A DNA stretch of 64,000 nucleotides from Branchiostoma lanceolatum. Its lineage: Eukaryota > Chordata > Leptocardii > Amphioxiformes > Branchiostomatidae. The DNA lies in assembly GCF_035083965.1 (NCBI RefSeq), contig NC_089727.1:4345501-4409500 (forward strand), read 5' to 3'. Below, one piece after another: positions 1 to 10,710 of this stretch. A model generated the notes under the pieces. The model saw only the letters and a list, made by a program, of their open reading frames with translations. It did no database searches and was not told where the DNA came from. The position numbers and the translations under genes were made by a program. The first letter of the stretch is position 1; every line of letters starts with the position of its first letter.

Positions 1-44
1 TTGCTCTCCAAAGTAATGTCTTACTTCTGAACCGTTTTCCGTAG

Positions 45-3000
45 CTCCGCCGACCCTTGAGAGACAGCACAGCCGAGTGGAGGCCCTGAAGGCAGACCAG
101 AGTCCCGACACGTCCTCCCCTGCAGGGGGGAAGACTTACCCCGCCTGGGAGACGGTCGTCCTGTTCGCTGTCAAACTCTCCCGCCTGGAGGTCAACATGA
201 ACATGAGCAATGTCATGGGAAACACTGTGTAAGGCGATCAGAAGTATTGTGGCATACAATGCTTTCTGATAAACAGTAGACTTGTTAGCAACCAAAGTCC
301 AAGAAAGCCAAGTAATGTCTTTTTAACATAAACTTTCTTGAATTTATAATGATGTTAATATAATGTTGTGGATGTTTAGTACGCTTCAAGCTATATCATC
401 ATGCATGTACATGTATACTGTAGTGCAGTGATTGTTTACATAGTTTGCAATACATTCAGCAAACTGCATAATGAATGCAATGCTTCTGAGGTAGCTGACT
501 GAGGAGCTTTATTACTGTACAAGGCTTATACAAATGTATATTGTAGTGATCTATAGGCAATTTGCATGAAAAAATACAATTTTGGTACATTTGATACATG
601 ATATAATGATAGGCCCGGGTTTGTTTCCCAGGAGACTGTACTACTTGCCTCATGCGTTTCAATGCTAACTGTAGCCTTACCTGTTGGCAGGTGGCTGACC
701 CAGGAGCTGTGCAGCCAGGGCCGCCTGTGCATCGCCAGCACCGGGTACAAGAACGTCAGCATCACCGCGGGACTGGACAGCTCCACGCTGGACGCACGCG
801 GAGGGGTGGTAGGGGGGATCATCCAGATATCCAAGATCAACACATCAGGTACAAGCACCCTCACGAAAGAAACGAATTATATAAAAGCAGCTTCCGTTAA
901 TTCCCCTAGCTTTCGCCATTTGAATAACTTACAAAAATCCATCTTACCAAAATCAACCAACCCACTTACAATACAAAACGTGGGTCACTTCATTTTCCAC
1001 TGCCTTCAAAAAAGAAGTCAAACCCAACCATAGTCTGTCATTGTGTCCACTTTCACAGTAGACTAGATCTGTATCTGCATAGGCCGTATAACCGCCTTTC
1101 GGCACAATACATCACTAACTCTGCAGGTACGCAGCTTGGCAGCAGCTGGTTACACCACCTACATGTATAGCCCTCTCACACCAAACTTTTGCACATCAAG
1201 TAGATTGATTATCTGTATCTATGTAGCCAGTATAACCACCTTTAGGCATAACACACCAGCTTTGCAGGCACTCAGCATGGCAGAAGCTGGCTATATTACA
1301 CAGAACAATCTGTACAGGTCACGCCTAACCTTTGCACATAACTGCAAGCATTGCTTACAGCAACATGTATCCAGTCAGGGTCCCCTTACTGTCTTGGTGG
1401 CAGATCGCTCTGGGCCACATTTAGTAGTATCTATGCCCAAAGTCTGTTAAACCTTTACTAAATGCCAAAGTCATGCATTTGACATCAATCTGTCAATCGA
1501 AGATGTCTTGTATCAAATTTGATCTTGGTTATGACTGTCCATCATTTGTATATGTTTTCTTGTTGTATTTTGATTTTAATGTATCAATGTGAATGGACTC
1601 CAGGAAGAAAAGTGTAAGATTGTAATAATTGAACACTAATGGAGATCCCAATAAAACAAACAAACAAACAAACATCAGATGATGGGAATATAGCCACCTG
1701 CTAGGCCACACCAATTTAATTTCTTGGTTAACAGATTTTTATTTTCAAAAAAAAAATCTGTTAACCAAGAAATTAAATTGGTGTGGCCTTAGAGAACTAT
1801 TAGCCATAAATTATACATCATAAAACTGATACCCCTCTCCACTATGCCCCCCTTCCCAGTGAACCTCCACAAGAACCCGGACGACGAGCCCACCCACAAA
1901 TTACACTGAACAACTTGTCTAGAACAACAGTAGCTAATTGAACTATTGGCATAAACTTTGTCTTGAATTAATCTTCTTTTTAAAGACTTCTTCAAGACAT
2001 CCTAAATTGTCTTTACCTCATCAACATATCTATTCAGAGTTTTGGTATAAAACCTGGTGTTCTCAGTCCTATCGTTAGTCACTGACGAAAGACAGTGGAT
2101 ATCTGTATCTACGTCTATATAACGTCTGACTGTTTCAAAATCTTATCCAGTTGCTTGAGTAATTATTTTTGGCGTAACCTGTCATATCTAACTGCATGCA
2201 TTGCTTAAATCTAGTGAGGGTGCCCCTACTGTACGTACTTGGTGGCAGACAGCTCTTGTACTGTATCTGTATCTATATAGCCGGTACAACCGCCATTAGG
2301 CGTAACACACCAGCTTCGCAGGCAGGCGGCACGGCAGCAGCTGGTTATATTACACCGAACGTGTACTGGTGTTCTCGTAGTCATGACATGCTAACTAACC
2401 GCAAAACTCTGGAATTCCCTCCCAGCCCACTGCTTTCCCCCGAATACAACCTACAAACCTTCAAAACAAACACACACCGCTGTCTCTCACCTATGCCACA
2501 TTAGTTCAATTAGTTCAATGCCGAGAAGTGGCCTCTTACGGCCTTGCATTGAGCGAGATCGTTAAAAAAAAATTTAAAAAAATAAAAGTGGATCCCAATA
2601 GGCTCAAACTCTGCTGACACCTATCTTTATTAACCCATCCCTCCCAGTGAACCTGCACGAGAACCCGGGCGACGAGCCCACCCACAGGTGTAACTTTGAG
2701 GTGAAGTCTGCCGACACGCGGCTGGACTACATGGGGGCAGCCATCCTGATGGCGCGTCTGCACCAGCTCACTGTCAGCCTGAAGGACGAGTGGAAGGTGG
2801 AGGCACTCACCCCGAAAGCTCCACACATATATGATGAGATGGGGGAGAAAAGGTAAGAAATCTTACATTACCCTGAATAATTACCCCCCCCTGCACTAAG
2901 TGCACATCATCATCATCCTTCGACCTGGGGGAACGGGGTACGTTCATGCTCTGAGCTTTACACCAGTCGATCAGCCATACATTGTAGCTGCTCCCAGGTC

Positions 3001-6000
3001 CTCTATGTCAACTCTGGTGTCTGTAGAGAGGGCTCTTGTGTAGGTCAGTTTTCTAGCCTACTTTGATAATGCATTTTAATCCCTACACCTGAGCCATTGA
3101 GAGTGAAGACAGTCAAAGTTATTTTTCTTCCAATTACGCCATCTTCATCCATGTTGAGAAGGTAAGAAATGTCACCATCTTGCTGTTTAAGAAAGTTGCA
3201 TATCTTTGGGAGGAATGGGCTGATAACTTTTTCTCAGTGTAGCCAGGGGGGGCTGAATTGTGAGGAGCTCACAATAGGTAGAGCTGATGTACCTCGGAAA
3301 CGCCTATTCGTGGTTATAATCTTTTGGCAAAAATGGCAAAAATAAAGTCATCGCTGATGTTTCAAGATTTACAATATTGCTGATCCCTTGGAAATAAAGT
3401 CTGAGTTGTCGTTTTTTCCAGTGCCATCTTCATCCATGGAGACTTGGACTGGGACCGTTTCCACCTGATGATCTCCCGCTCTACGACCCCTGACCTGATC
3501 AAGGTGTGCCACCGCCTGGAGGAGTTCTTCACGCAGCAGTTCAACAGCAGCCGGAGAATGTTGTCACAGTGGGGTCTGCACGGGGTGTACCTTCCCCAGC
3601 CCTCCAGTCTTACTCCTGTTACACCTGAACCTTCAGATAAACCCAACGGTACGGAGTATCTGTTTGTGGGATAACAAAGTTAACAAAACTAGCAACCTGA
3701 TGATGCAGAAACTATTCATGGAAACTTTGTTTGGTGTTCCTGCAGGCTTTTCTTTCAATCGTGATTGTGCCGGTAAACTTACCATTTTTAGCATTAAAAT
3801 GTTGGGTTTGCAACATTGATACGGCATAATCATTTAGGTCATGAAAAATGAGGGGAAAATTGGTTTTAAAATGTTAACACTCACTCATACACTCAGTATA
3901 TTTTTCATACAGTTAAATTAAATGATAAATGTATCATCTGTGTTTTTCTGTGTGTTTTGTTTAATCCTGTCAGAGCTAGCAGACGCCCACCACCACCGCC
4001 ACTGGCCCTCCGTCCTGGCGCGAGTCTGCGGGTCCAGACTGAGCCTGTTCTCCGCCGCCCTCCCACTGCAGGACCTTGTACTGGGCGGGACCATGAATCT
4101 CCGGGGCAACGACCTGACCTTGGCCTGCTTCCACGGGGTCAACTTCAGAGCCAAGTCTTGGGCGCTGTTTAACGTCCTCGAGCCCAACATCTCCTTCTGT
4201 ACCGAGGTCCAAGAAATTCAGGAAGAAGGTAATTTGTATTAGCCTTGGTACAATCCTCAGTTGTTACTGCTGGCTGCATCTTTTCACTTGTTCATGACGT
4301 ACCCAAGCTAAATGTGCATAATATAATTACTAGTATACAAACTAGTCTGTACTTGTCAAGTACATTTAGCTTCTTAACAAAACAGACATTTTTTTTATTT
4401 TCTAACAAAGATGCTGTCAGTAGATTTAATGCTGCTTGGACAGGTGTATCTAGAAACAGTTGTTGTGTTGAGAATTTGATGTGTACTTCCTAGTACATGT
4501 ATATATCTGCTTACATACACAAAAGTAGATGAATCATTTAAGAATGAATGAAAGACCTTTATTGAAGATGCGCCATGCGTTTGGTATTCATCACAACGCT
4601 ATGCAGCATGCTCTACATTATTAGCTCCATGAAATGCTTTTTTTAGCTAGGTAATGTTTCAGGTGTATCTAAGCAACGGATGGATGGTGCTAATATTAAG
4701 TGCATGGGGAGACAAAGATCAAGATTAATTTTGGGCCTTTTAGCAGCTTTCCTTGCAATACATGATTGTGTTCCATTTTTGCCTGACCCCAGATGGCAGC
4801 AGATCTGACACCTACATCGTGCAGAACCTGTCCTTCCACATCGGACACAACGTCTGGGTCACCAGCGAGAAGGACCAGGCCATCCCCATGGCAACCATCC
4901 GCAGACTGACGTGTGGTCGCTATGACAACCCTCCGCCCGGAGTGGCCAGTGTGCATGAGTGGTTTAACTATGTCAGCGCAACCAGAAATGAAGGTATGGA
5001 AAACAGTAGAGTATGAATTGAAGGGCAAAATGAACAAGCAAATTAGGCATTTGACAGCATTTGTACATTATTGTTATCATAGATACACCTTTTCAATATC
5101 TAACTAAATGAACCCCTTTTCAATATATAAGAAAATGCTGACTAGGTAAGAATATTTTGCTGCCATTAACTGAATTTTTTTCTGATAAACTACAATGTAT
5201 TTTCCAGTGCAAGTATAGTTGCCAGTTTGCTTTATATGTCTCTCATATCAGATGTGCATTGTGGTCACTGTCCCACTGTTGCCATATTAAATTGGTCACG
5301 TGTATTTTTAGTGTTTCTGAACATAGAAGCAGTGCATCTCCTACTGCTCTCCTAGCCTGGGAACCCACCCTCTGTAGTTTACCGCTGGCTCATTCTTTCA
5401 GCTGTCCATGGTTAGCAAGCAAATAGAATGAGCCAGTGGTAAACTATGGAGGATGGTACCCAGGCTACTGCTTTCCTACACACTTAAAGTTGGTAATGTT
5501 GTACAGTAAAATATCTACTGTGTACTTCCAGAGCTGGATGTGTTCAAGAGCCCAGAGGACCTGCAGAGCAACAGCCCCCCGGTGGAGCGCCGCCTCTTCT
5601 CCTCCAGGAAGAGCCTGGACTACGGCCACGAGACCGAGACCATCTTCGCCCTCCCCAAGCTGCAGCTGGAGTTCAAGACCGAACATGTGCAGGGGAAGAA
5701 GGAGCCACAGGCCGCAGGTAACGGGGCTACATTGTTAGAGTTTGTGTAGCTATGACATTCCACATTTGGTTAGAAGGGTTTCATTGTTGCCTTTAGCCAG
5801 AGTGTCCGCCTAGTTAGTTATGGGACTTCCATACTCTACCCTCACCAGGGGGAGAGTATGGGAGCCAAAGAACTTACTAGGATGACACTCTGGCTATGTT
5901 GCCTTAATCAATTCATAAAAAAGTACAATTAAAAAAAAATTACAATAACTATTGTTACTACTTTAGAATGCACAACAGTTACTGCTGTACCAAGCACAAA

Positions 6001-7925
6001 ATTGTTAAGTATCGGTTTTGCAAGTTAAAGGCTTTGTAGAATATCTTGCATTCCTTGAAAACAATTTTATTCCTATGATTATGCAATTGTTTATACAGTT
6101 TATATGGTTCATTATTTATGTTTGCAATTTTCCATGACATCAAAGATCACTTCTAGGAGAATGAAGTTTGTCAAAATTGATGTCAATCACACTGGTTTAG
6201 TTTTACTGTGATGTACAAGCCTTAGTGTACATGTATGCTAAACACTGAAAAATGCCATGTTGTTGCCATCAGAGCCGATGCCGACGGTTGTGTGCAGCTT
6301 TGTGACAGAGTTTATTGACCACATCTGCGTTGCCATGGACGCTGAGCTCATCCTGTTCCTGCACGACCTGGTGGCAGCTTACATCAAAGAGAAGGAGAGA
6401 GGTGACATATTCCTTGTAATAGCTTAAATCCTTTCCACACCTTTTAGTGTACAGTATATACAATGGCAGTGCCCATCTCTTTTTCTATAGCCCTTAGGCC
6501 ACACAGTCCACTACTGTAGGGGGCCTGTCCACTGGCAGTGGTGAGCACAGAAAGCAGTTTGTTTCAAGTCTTTGGTATGACCTGGCCAGGGTTTGAACCT
6601 TCCAAATGCAAGGAAAACTCTCTACCCCCTAAACCATTACACTTTTGATAAGTATAATACAATATTCCATTGGCATATTGATGTAACAGCTATGATTCTT
6701 TCATGCCTCTTCTGTCGTTTACCACAGACTGTTTGCTTAGCTTGAAAAGGTCTTTGTATTGTGTTTTCCTTCTACAGCTTTCCCCTCGGGTTTCCGCAAC
6801 TCCACAGCCATGAACCGCAGATCCCGGCAGGACTCCAGAGGGAAGGAAGGGAGCGACCCAACCGCTGAGATGTCCAAGGCCAAGGACTGGCGAGAGTTTC
6901 AGTGTCGAGTATGGCAGCTGGAACCTACTGTCAGGTAGATTGATTACACAACGTGTGTAGGTTAACATGCAGACCTTTGTGCATTGGCTGCCTCTTATTC
7001 AAACACACATAGATCCTCAGTTGGGAAGAGATAAATTAGATGCATAACTTTTAGTATGAAATTAACGATTGTACAACATCAACCAGATGTCAGATCAAAA
7101 ATTTTATGTCCTTTGCTGACAGTTGACCCCCCAAAAAAGCTAAAAGTCAGCAGTTTTTTGCTAGGGTCAGTCGAGTAACTAGAAACCCAACATTTTTTTC
7201 CTAGGTCTTATCATTAAATATGCACATCATGATGTTTATTGATGACAAACTACTTATGACATAGATTAGTTATGAATGATTGTGCAAGCCTGTGAGATTT
7301 TTTTCTGTATCAGCCACACAGTTTAACTTGTTTGGAGAAACATACTGCCAGCTACTGATGAAGATGATGATGATGACAAGAAGACATGAATTAAATGCAT
7401 ATTCTGTAGATACCTGTACATTGGGCAACCCTGGCTGTTCGTGTATATACATGAACAGAATATGCATCTAATTCATGTGTGCATGCTGAACCAATAGATA
7501 AATACAAATTGTACATATGTCGTAACTATGAGGTGTCACTTCAAATGTGAGGTGTCTTGCAAATGATTACTTCAACAACTTTGAATTTTCTTTACCTGAT
7601 TGTTATTGAATATGCACATTATGATACATGTTGATGACAAACCACTTATAACATAGATTGGTTGTGATTGACACAGTTAAACAGTGCTAAACTCTGTGAC
7701 TCCCTCCTGCTCAGACTCCTGTCCTGGGCTGGGAAGAGGATCGACCCGGTGGGAGTGGACTACATTCTCCAGAAGCTGGGCTTCAAACATGCCCGGGTCA
7801 CCATCCCCAAGTGGATCCAGCGGGGGGCCATGGACCCCATCGACAAGATCCTCTCCATCTTCCTCAACAAGATGGTCAACGCCCTGCGGGAGGAGCAGGA
7901 GACGTCTGCAGATGCTGCACAGTAA
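45..7925 (+). CDS. BLTP1: BLTP1 / KIAA1109 (tweek) bridge-like lipid transfer protein, C-terminal 10 exons (partial)
   Basis: Ten exons, all with AG/GT borders and continuous phase, encode about 637 C-terminal residues of the very large KIAA1109/tweek/BLTP1 family: 45-228, 691-848, 2648-2852, 3422-3648, 3974-4228, 4793-4993, 5532-5717, 6273-6401, 6778-6934 and 7715-7925 (TAA). The family forms a rod-like channel that moves lipid between membranes at ER contact sites. Recognition rests on family-like stretches: NMNMSNVMGNT at the end of the first exon here, HGDLDWDRFHLMISRSTTPD in the fourth, and DPVGVDYILQKLGF followed by ARVTIPKWIQRG in the last. These belong to the conserved C-terminal region known as FSA_C (fragile-site-associated). 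The 5' part lies beyond the left edge. I see no broken frame. The stop follows ETSADAAQ, so the tail ends soon after the conserved C-terminal block. Orthology is confident; exon borders come from splice consensus and phase only. Confidence 0.93.
1704..1788. mobile_element. Harbinger-like MITE, short near-perfect foldback copy
   Basis: An 85-bp hairpin begins GGCCACACCAATTTAATTTC and ends with its complement, separated by a short A-rich loop. It is flanked by CTA on the left and TTA on the right. Five longer copies at 9810, 40178, 40703, 44980 and 50989 share the ends and are flanked by TAA or TTA. A 3-bp TWA target duplication with GG...CC termini is characteristic of the PIF/Harbinger superfamily. 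No transposase is present, so this is a non-autonomous element. Confidence 0.75.
1855..1906 (+). pseudogene. Truncated duplicate of the start of the BLTP1 exon at 2648
   Basis: About 50 bp here, including a polypyrimidine-CCCAG acceptor, match the acceptor and first codons of the exon at 2648-2852 with only a few substitutions. Read in the same phase it gives VNLHKNPDDEPTHK against VNLHENPGDEPTHR in the real exon. The copy then runs into a TGA within three codons and homology stops. It is a partial tandem duplication of the exon start, about 790 bp upstream of the original. It could be a dead fossil or a rarely used premature-stop exon; I see no strong donor immediately after it. Confidence 0.7.
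5355..5465. mobile_element. TA-flanked foldback MITE
   Basis: A 111-bp imperfect palindrome with ends GCCTGGGAACCCACCCTC and its near complement GGATGGTACCCAGGC, flanked by TA on both sides. Inner arms (GTTTACCGCTGGCTCATTC and complement) are also paired. A TA target duplication points to the Tc1/mariner group. It lies in a BLTP1 intron just before the exon at 5532. Confidence 0.6.
5796..5894. mobile_element. TA-flanked foldback MITE
   Basis: A 99-bp element with terminal inverted repeats GCCAGAGTGTC...GACACTCTGGC and inner complementary arms (CCTAGT/ACTAGG, CCATACTCT/AGAGTATGG), flanked by TA on both sides. It lies in a BLTP1 intron. The ends resemble other TA-flanked elements of the window only in starting with GCC. 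Confidence 0.6.
6460..6660 (-). mobile_element. SINE-like repeat with tRNA-like head
   Basis: Read on the minus strand, the sequence from about 6655 begins with a tRNA-like head: an A-box-like TGGTTTAGGGGGTAGAG and, about 25 nt later, a B-box GGTTCAAACCC. A non-tRNA body follows, ending near CAGTGGACAGGCCCCCTACAG and GGGCTATAGAAAAAGAGATG. A second copy of the body and a weaker head lies at about 63760-63970, in the same orientation. The arrangement fits a tRNA-derived, polymerase III-transcribed SINE. The parent tRNA is uncertain. Confidence 0.55.
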
Positions 7926-10270
7926 GGTCTGGAGGAGGTCCAAGTCAGTACCTTAAGAAGTGCTATCATTGATCTTCCTTTATCTTCTTCAACAATAAGT
8001 CATGGACCATGTCCTCTCAACGCGGGAGGAGCAGGAGACGTCTACAGATTCTGCACAGTAAGGAGGTCTGGAGGAGGTCCAAGTCAGTACCTAAAGAAGT
8101 GCCATGCTATCATTGATATCACCTTCATCTTCTTCATCAAGGATTGGCATCAAAGAAGGCATGGACCATGTCCTATGCATCATCATCCTGATGCTTGATG
8201 TGGAAGAAGATAGTAGCTGAACCTCTTATACATGTATGTAGCTAAGCTGATATCCTGTTGAACTTGGGTCCTGCAAAACTTACCAAAAGATGTTTATCAT
8301 CTCACCCATGTAAATAACTTATTTAGTTTCAATTGTGAAATAAGAGTCAGCCAAAATTGAGTTGTTATTTTCTTCCTAAAATTAGAGTCAACCAAAATCT
8401 TGGTTAGCCCTTTGGACTTTTGTCTTCTTGTGCTTTTGCCAAACATGCAAGTTTTGCCACTCCTGTCTGCTTCAAATGGTTTTTTTAATTTCCAAGAATG
8501 GAGAAAGAGTCTTGCGACCTTTCAACAATGTCAGTTTCCTAAGTAGAATACTCAACTTTCATGTCAGTTCATGTGACAGGAAGCCAGTAAGCTGCATTCA
8601 TTCCAGCATTGAATATGGTGCATTCTTGCTACTTCAACGACTTGAAGTTAAAAACATTGTTTTTTGATGAGTAAAAGTTGTAATTTCTCTATTTGCTACA
8701 TGGAATATGCACCAATATCATTAGGAACAACATCAGCAATACAACAACTCAGTCAGTGCCAATATCAATATGAATTGAAACCATATCTGACAAGTGTTTG
8801 GGCGGAGCATTGCTGTGTGTATACATGTGTACATTTATGATGCATTGTCTTCAGTATTTGTGTTACACAGAAGTTGGAAATTTAATCATACATGAATGTT
8901 AATTTTAGCAGATTCATTACTTGTAAGTTGTATGATTATAAACCTGTACCCTTAAGCAACATATTAAGAGTTAAACAAATTGTAAAAAGTGACAATGATT
9001 GTCTAAGTGCAAAAGTATGTACAGAAGGGACTGGAATTGTAATAATGTATAAATTAAGATGTTATGATACTAGTACATGTACCTAATGAGAATGATTTGA
9101 AAATGTGGATGCTTGAGGTTGTACATACAGATATAGGACAAGGCTAAGGACAGGAAAGGTTTTGGAAATGTGCTTACCAGTACATTTTGAAGTGACTAGG
9201 TAGATACAAAGAAAGTTCTTAAATTGATAGTTAGTTAAAGAAGTACCAAAAGTCTGAAAACGTAAAAGGAGTACATGTAGACTTAAGTTGTGCATAGGTT
9301 GCTGTAATATACCTCTGACTTGAAGATGTGGACTTCCCAGGGTTAATTTAAAGATTGTTTGTGAGGTTTTTCTTTTGTTCTGCTGTTTCCTTGATCTCTT
9401 GTGCTGTGTTGCCAAAGGCAAGCCAGCATTTCTGTGCAATCATGTTTCTTGTGTATTTTGTATCATGAAAGCAAAATGTGACCACAATCTGCCTCTATCT
9501 GATGTGGAATCCACTATTAGCATATCAATGTGAAAACTATTACAAATATGATAGCTAGTTTCTTTAATTGTATATACTGTAATTCAGCCATATTGGCTTT
9601 AGCTGCAACCCAGCTGATCTGCCTATTGACAGTAAATGCGCTGGATTTCAGATTGTTAACTGTGTTGATGTCTAAAGCTTGTTCTTGGTACATGTCTATG
9701 TGTTGAAGTTGTCAGTGTCTTGTACAGTAGTCAAACAATACTGTTCCTGATGTATATCTTTAAGCCATGCCCCCAACTTTTATATCTACACAAGAACACT
9801 ATGCGTTAAGGCCACACCAATTTAATTTCTTGGTTAACAGATTTTTTTAAATTTTACCACGAGTACATCATTAAAACAGAAGGCTAGGGTGAAAACTTGC
9901 ACCTGACCCTGTTCACTCCCTGAAACTGTGTGCACCAAAGTACAAACTTTCCTCTGAGATTCTGTTTTCATCAAGGAGGTCTATATAACCTCCTTGGTTT
10001 TCATGTTGATTTTCCAATCTAGCATTTTTTTAGAATTCCGTTAACCAAGAAATTAAATTGGTGTGGCCTAATGTACGGACAAAACATTATTTTGTTTGAA
10101 TCTTTTACATATCATTCTGTGTGGCTCACTTCGGATTGTGTGATATATTCATTTGTTTTCCAACTATGCATTGTTTTTGTGTGGATGTACATGTCACAGT
10201 TGAAGTGTATTTGTTGAATTCAATGAATAAGAAATTTAACCAAGTGCAATAAAAGTTGACAGCTTTGAAA
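7926..10270 (+). other. Probable BLTP1 3' UTR with duplicated stop region
   Basis: No conserved coding sequence follows the stop at 7923-7925. The stretch 8024-8115 repeats the last codons, the stop and the bases after it (from about 7888) in tandem at a 136-bp offset. A canonical AATAAA at 10248-10253 is the best polyadenylation signal seen, giving a 3' UTR of about 2.3 kb that would contain the MITE at 9810-10068. No other gene is visible up to the converging sialyltransferase stop at 10711. Confidence 0.4.
9810..10068. mobile_element. Harbinger-like MITE
   Basis: This 259-bp element has ends GGCCACACCAATTTAATTTC and the complement, flanked by TAA on both sides (9807-9809 and 10069-10071). 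Its middle shares the block around CTTGCACCTGACCCTGTTCA with the copies at 40178, 40703 and 44980. It has no coding capacity. Confidence 0.85.
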
Positions 10271-10348
10271 TTGCTTCGAATCTCTTTTCTATGTACTCTG
10301 ACTGGCAACCACACAGAAGTGGACTTTTAGCCTCACTTCACAGTACCA

Positions 10349-10351
<3 letters not shown>

Positions 10352-10398
<47 letters not shown>
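10352..10398. repeat. (AT)n microsatellite
   Basis: About 46 bp of uninterrupted AT dinucleotides, between the BLTP1 polyadenylation candidate and the convergent sialyltransferase gene. Confidence 0.95.
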
Positions 10399-10399
<1 letters not shown>

Positions 10400-10710
10400 T
10401 ATCTTGTACAAAATGAGTAGGTTAATGATATATAGGGACATCATCCGTTTTCACTTCACAGCTTTGACCTTTTACTCGACTTTTCATCTGCTTATACGGG
10501 GTAAGGGACTTTCAGGCCGTCACTCAATAAAATATTACGACCTTTCACCCCAACATCTGCGTAGAGACCTTATCCGGTAACAACCTTTTACCTAATTTTT
10601 TTTTCTGCAACATAGAAAGCTCTACTTATCAAACGATCGTAACATATCGCGAGTGTAGAGTTTTTGGTCCCGATAATACTAGAATACCGTGATAACGGAA
10701 AGCCCTTAGT

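Larger units (their letters stand above)
849..2647 (+). repeat. BLTP1 intron with a three-copy dispersed repeat
   Basis: This 1.8-kb intron carries three related copies of a roughly 100-bp sequence at about 1060-1160, 1205-1310 and 2255-2365. Each contains a variant of CTGTATCTATATAGCCGGTA followed by a CAGCTTnGCAGGCA block and ends near GCTGGTTATATTACAC. A flanking piece, TGGTGGCAGA preceded by a CCCCTTACTGT-like string, recurs at about 1390 and 2240, so the unit is longer than 100 bp. The ORFs across this stretch are products of the repeat and show no coding conservation I recognise. Confidence 0.6.

Noticed and set aside
1136..1450. 104-codon plus-strand ORF in a BLTP1 intron
   Set aside because: It spans two copies of a dispersed repeat and is not in phase with flanking BLTP1 exons.
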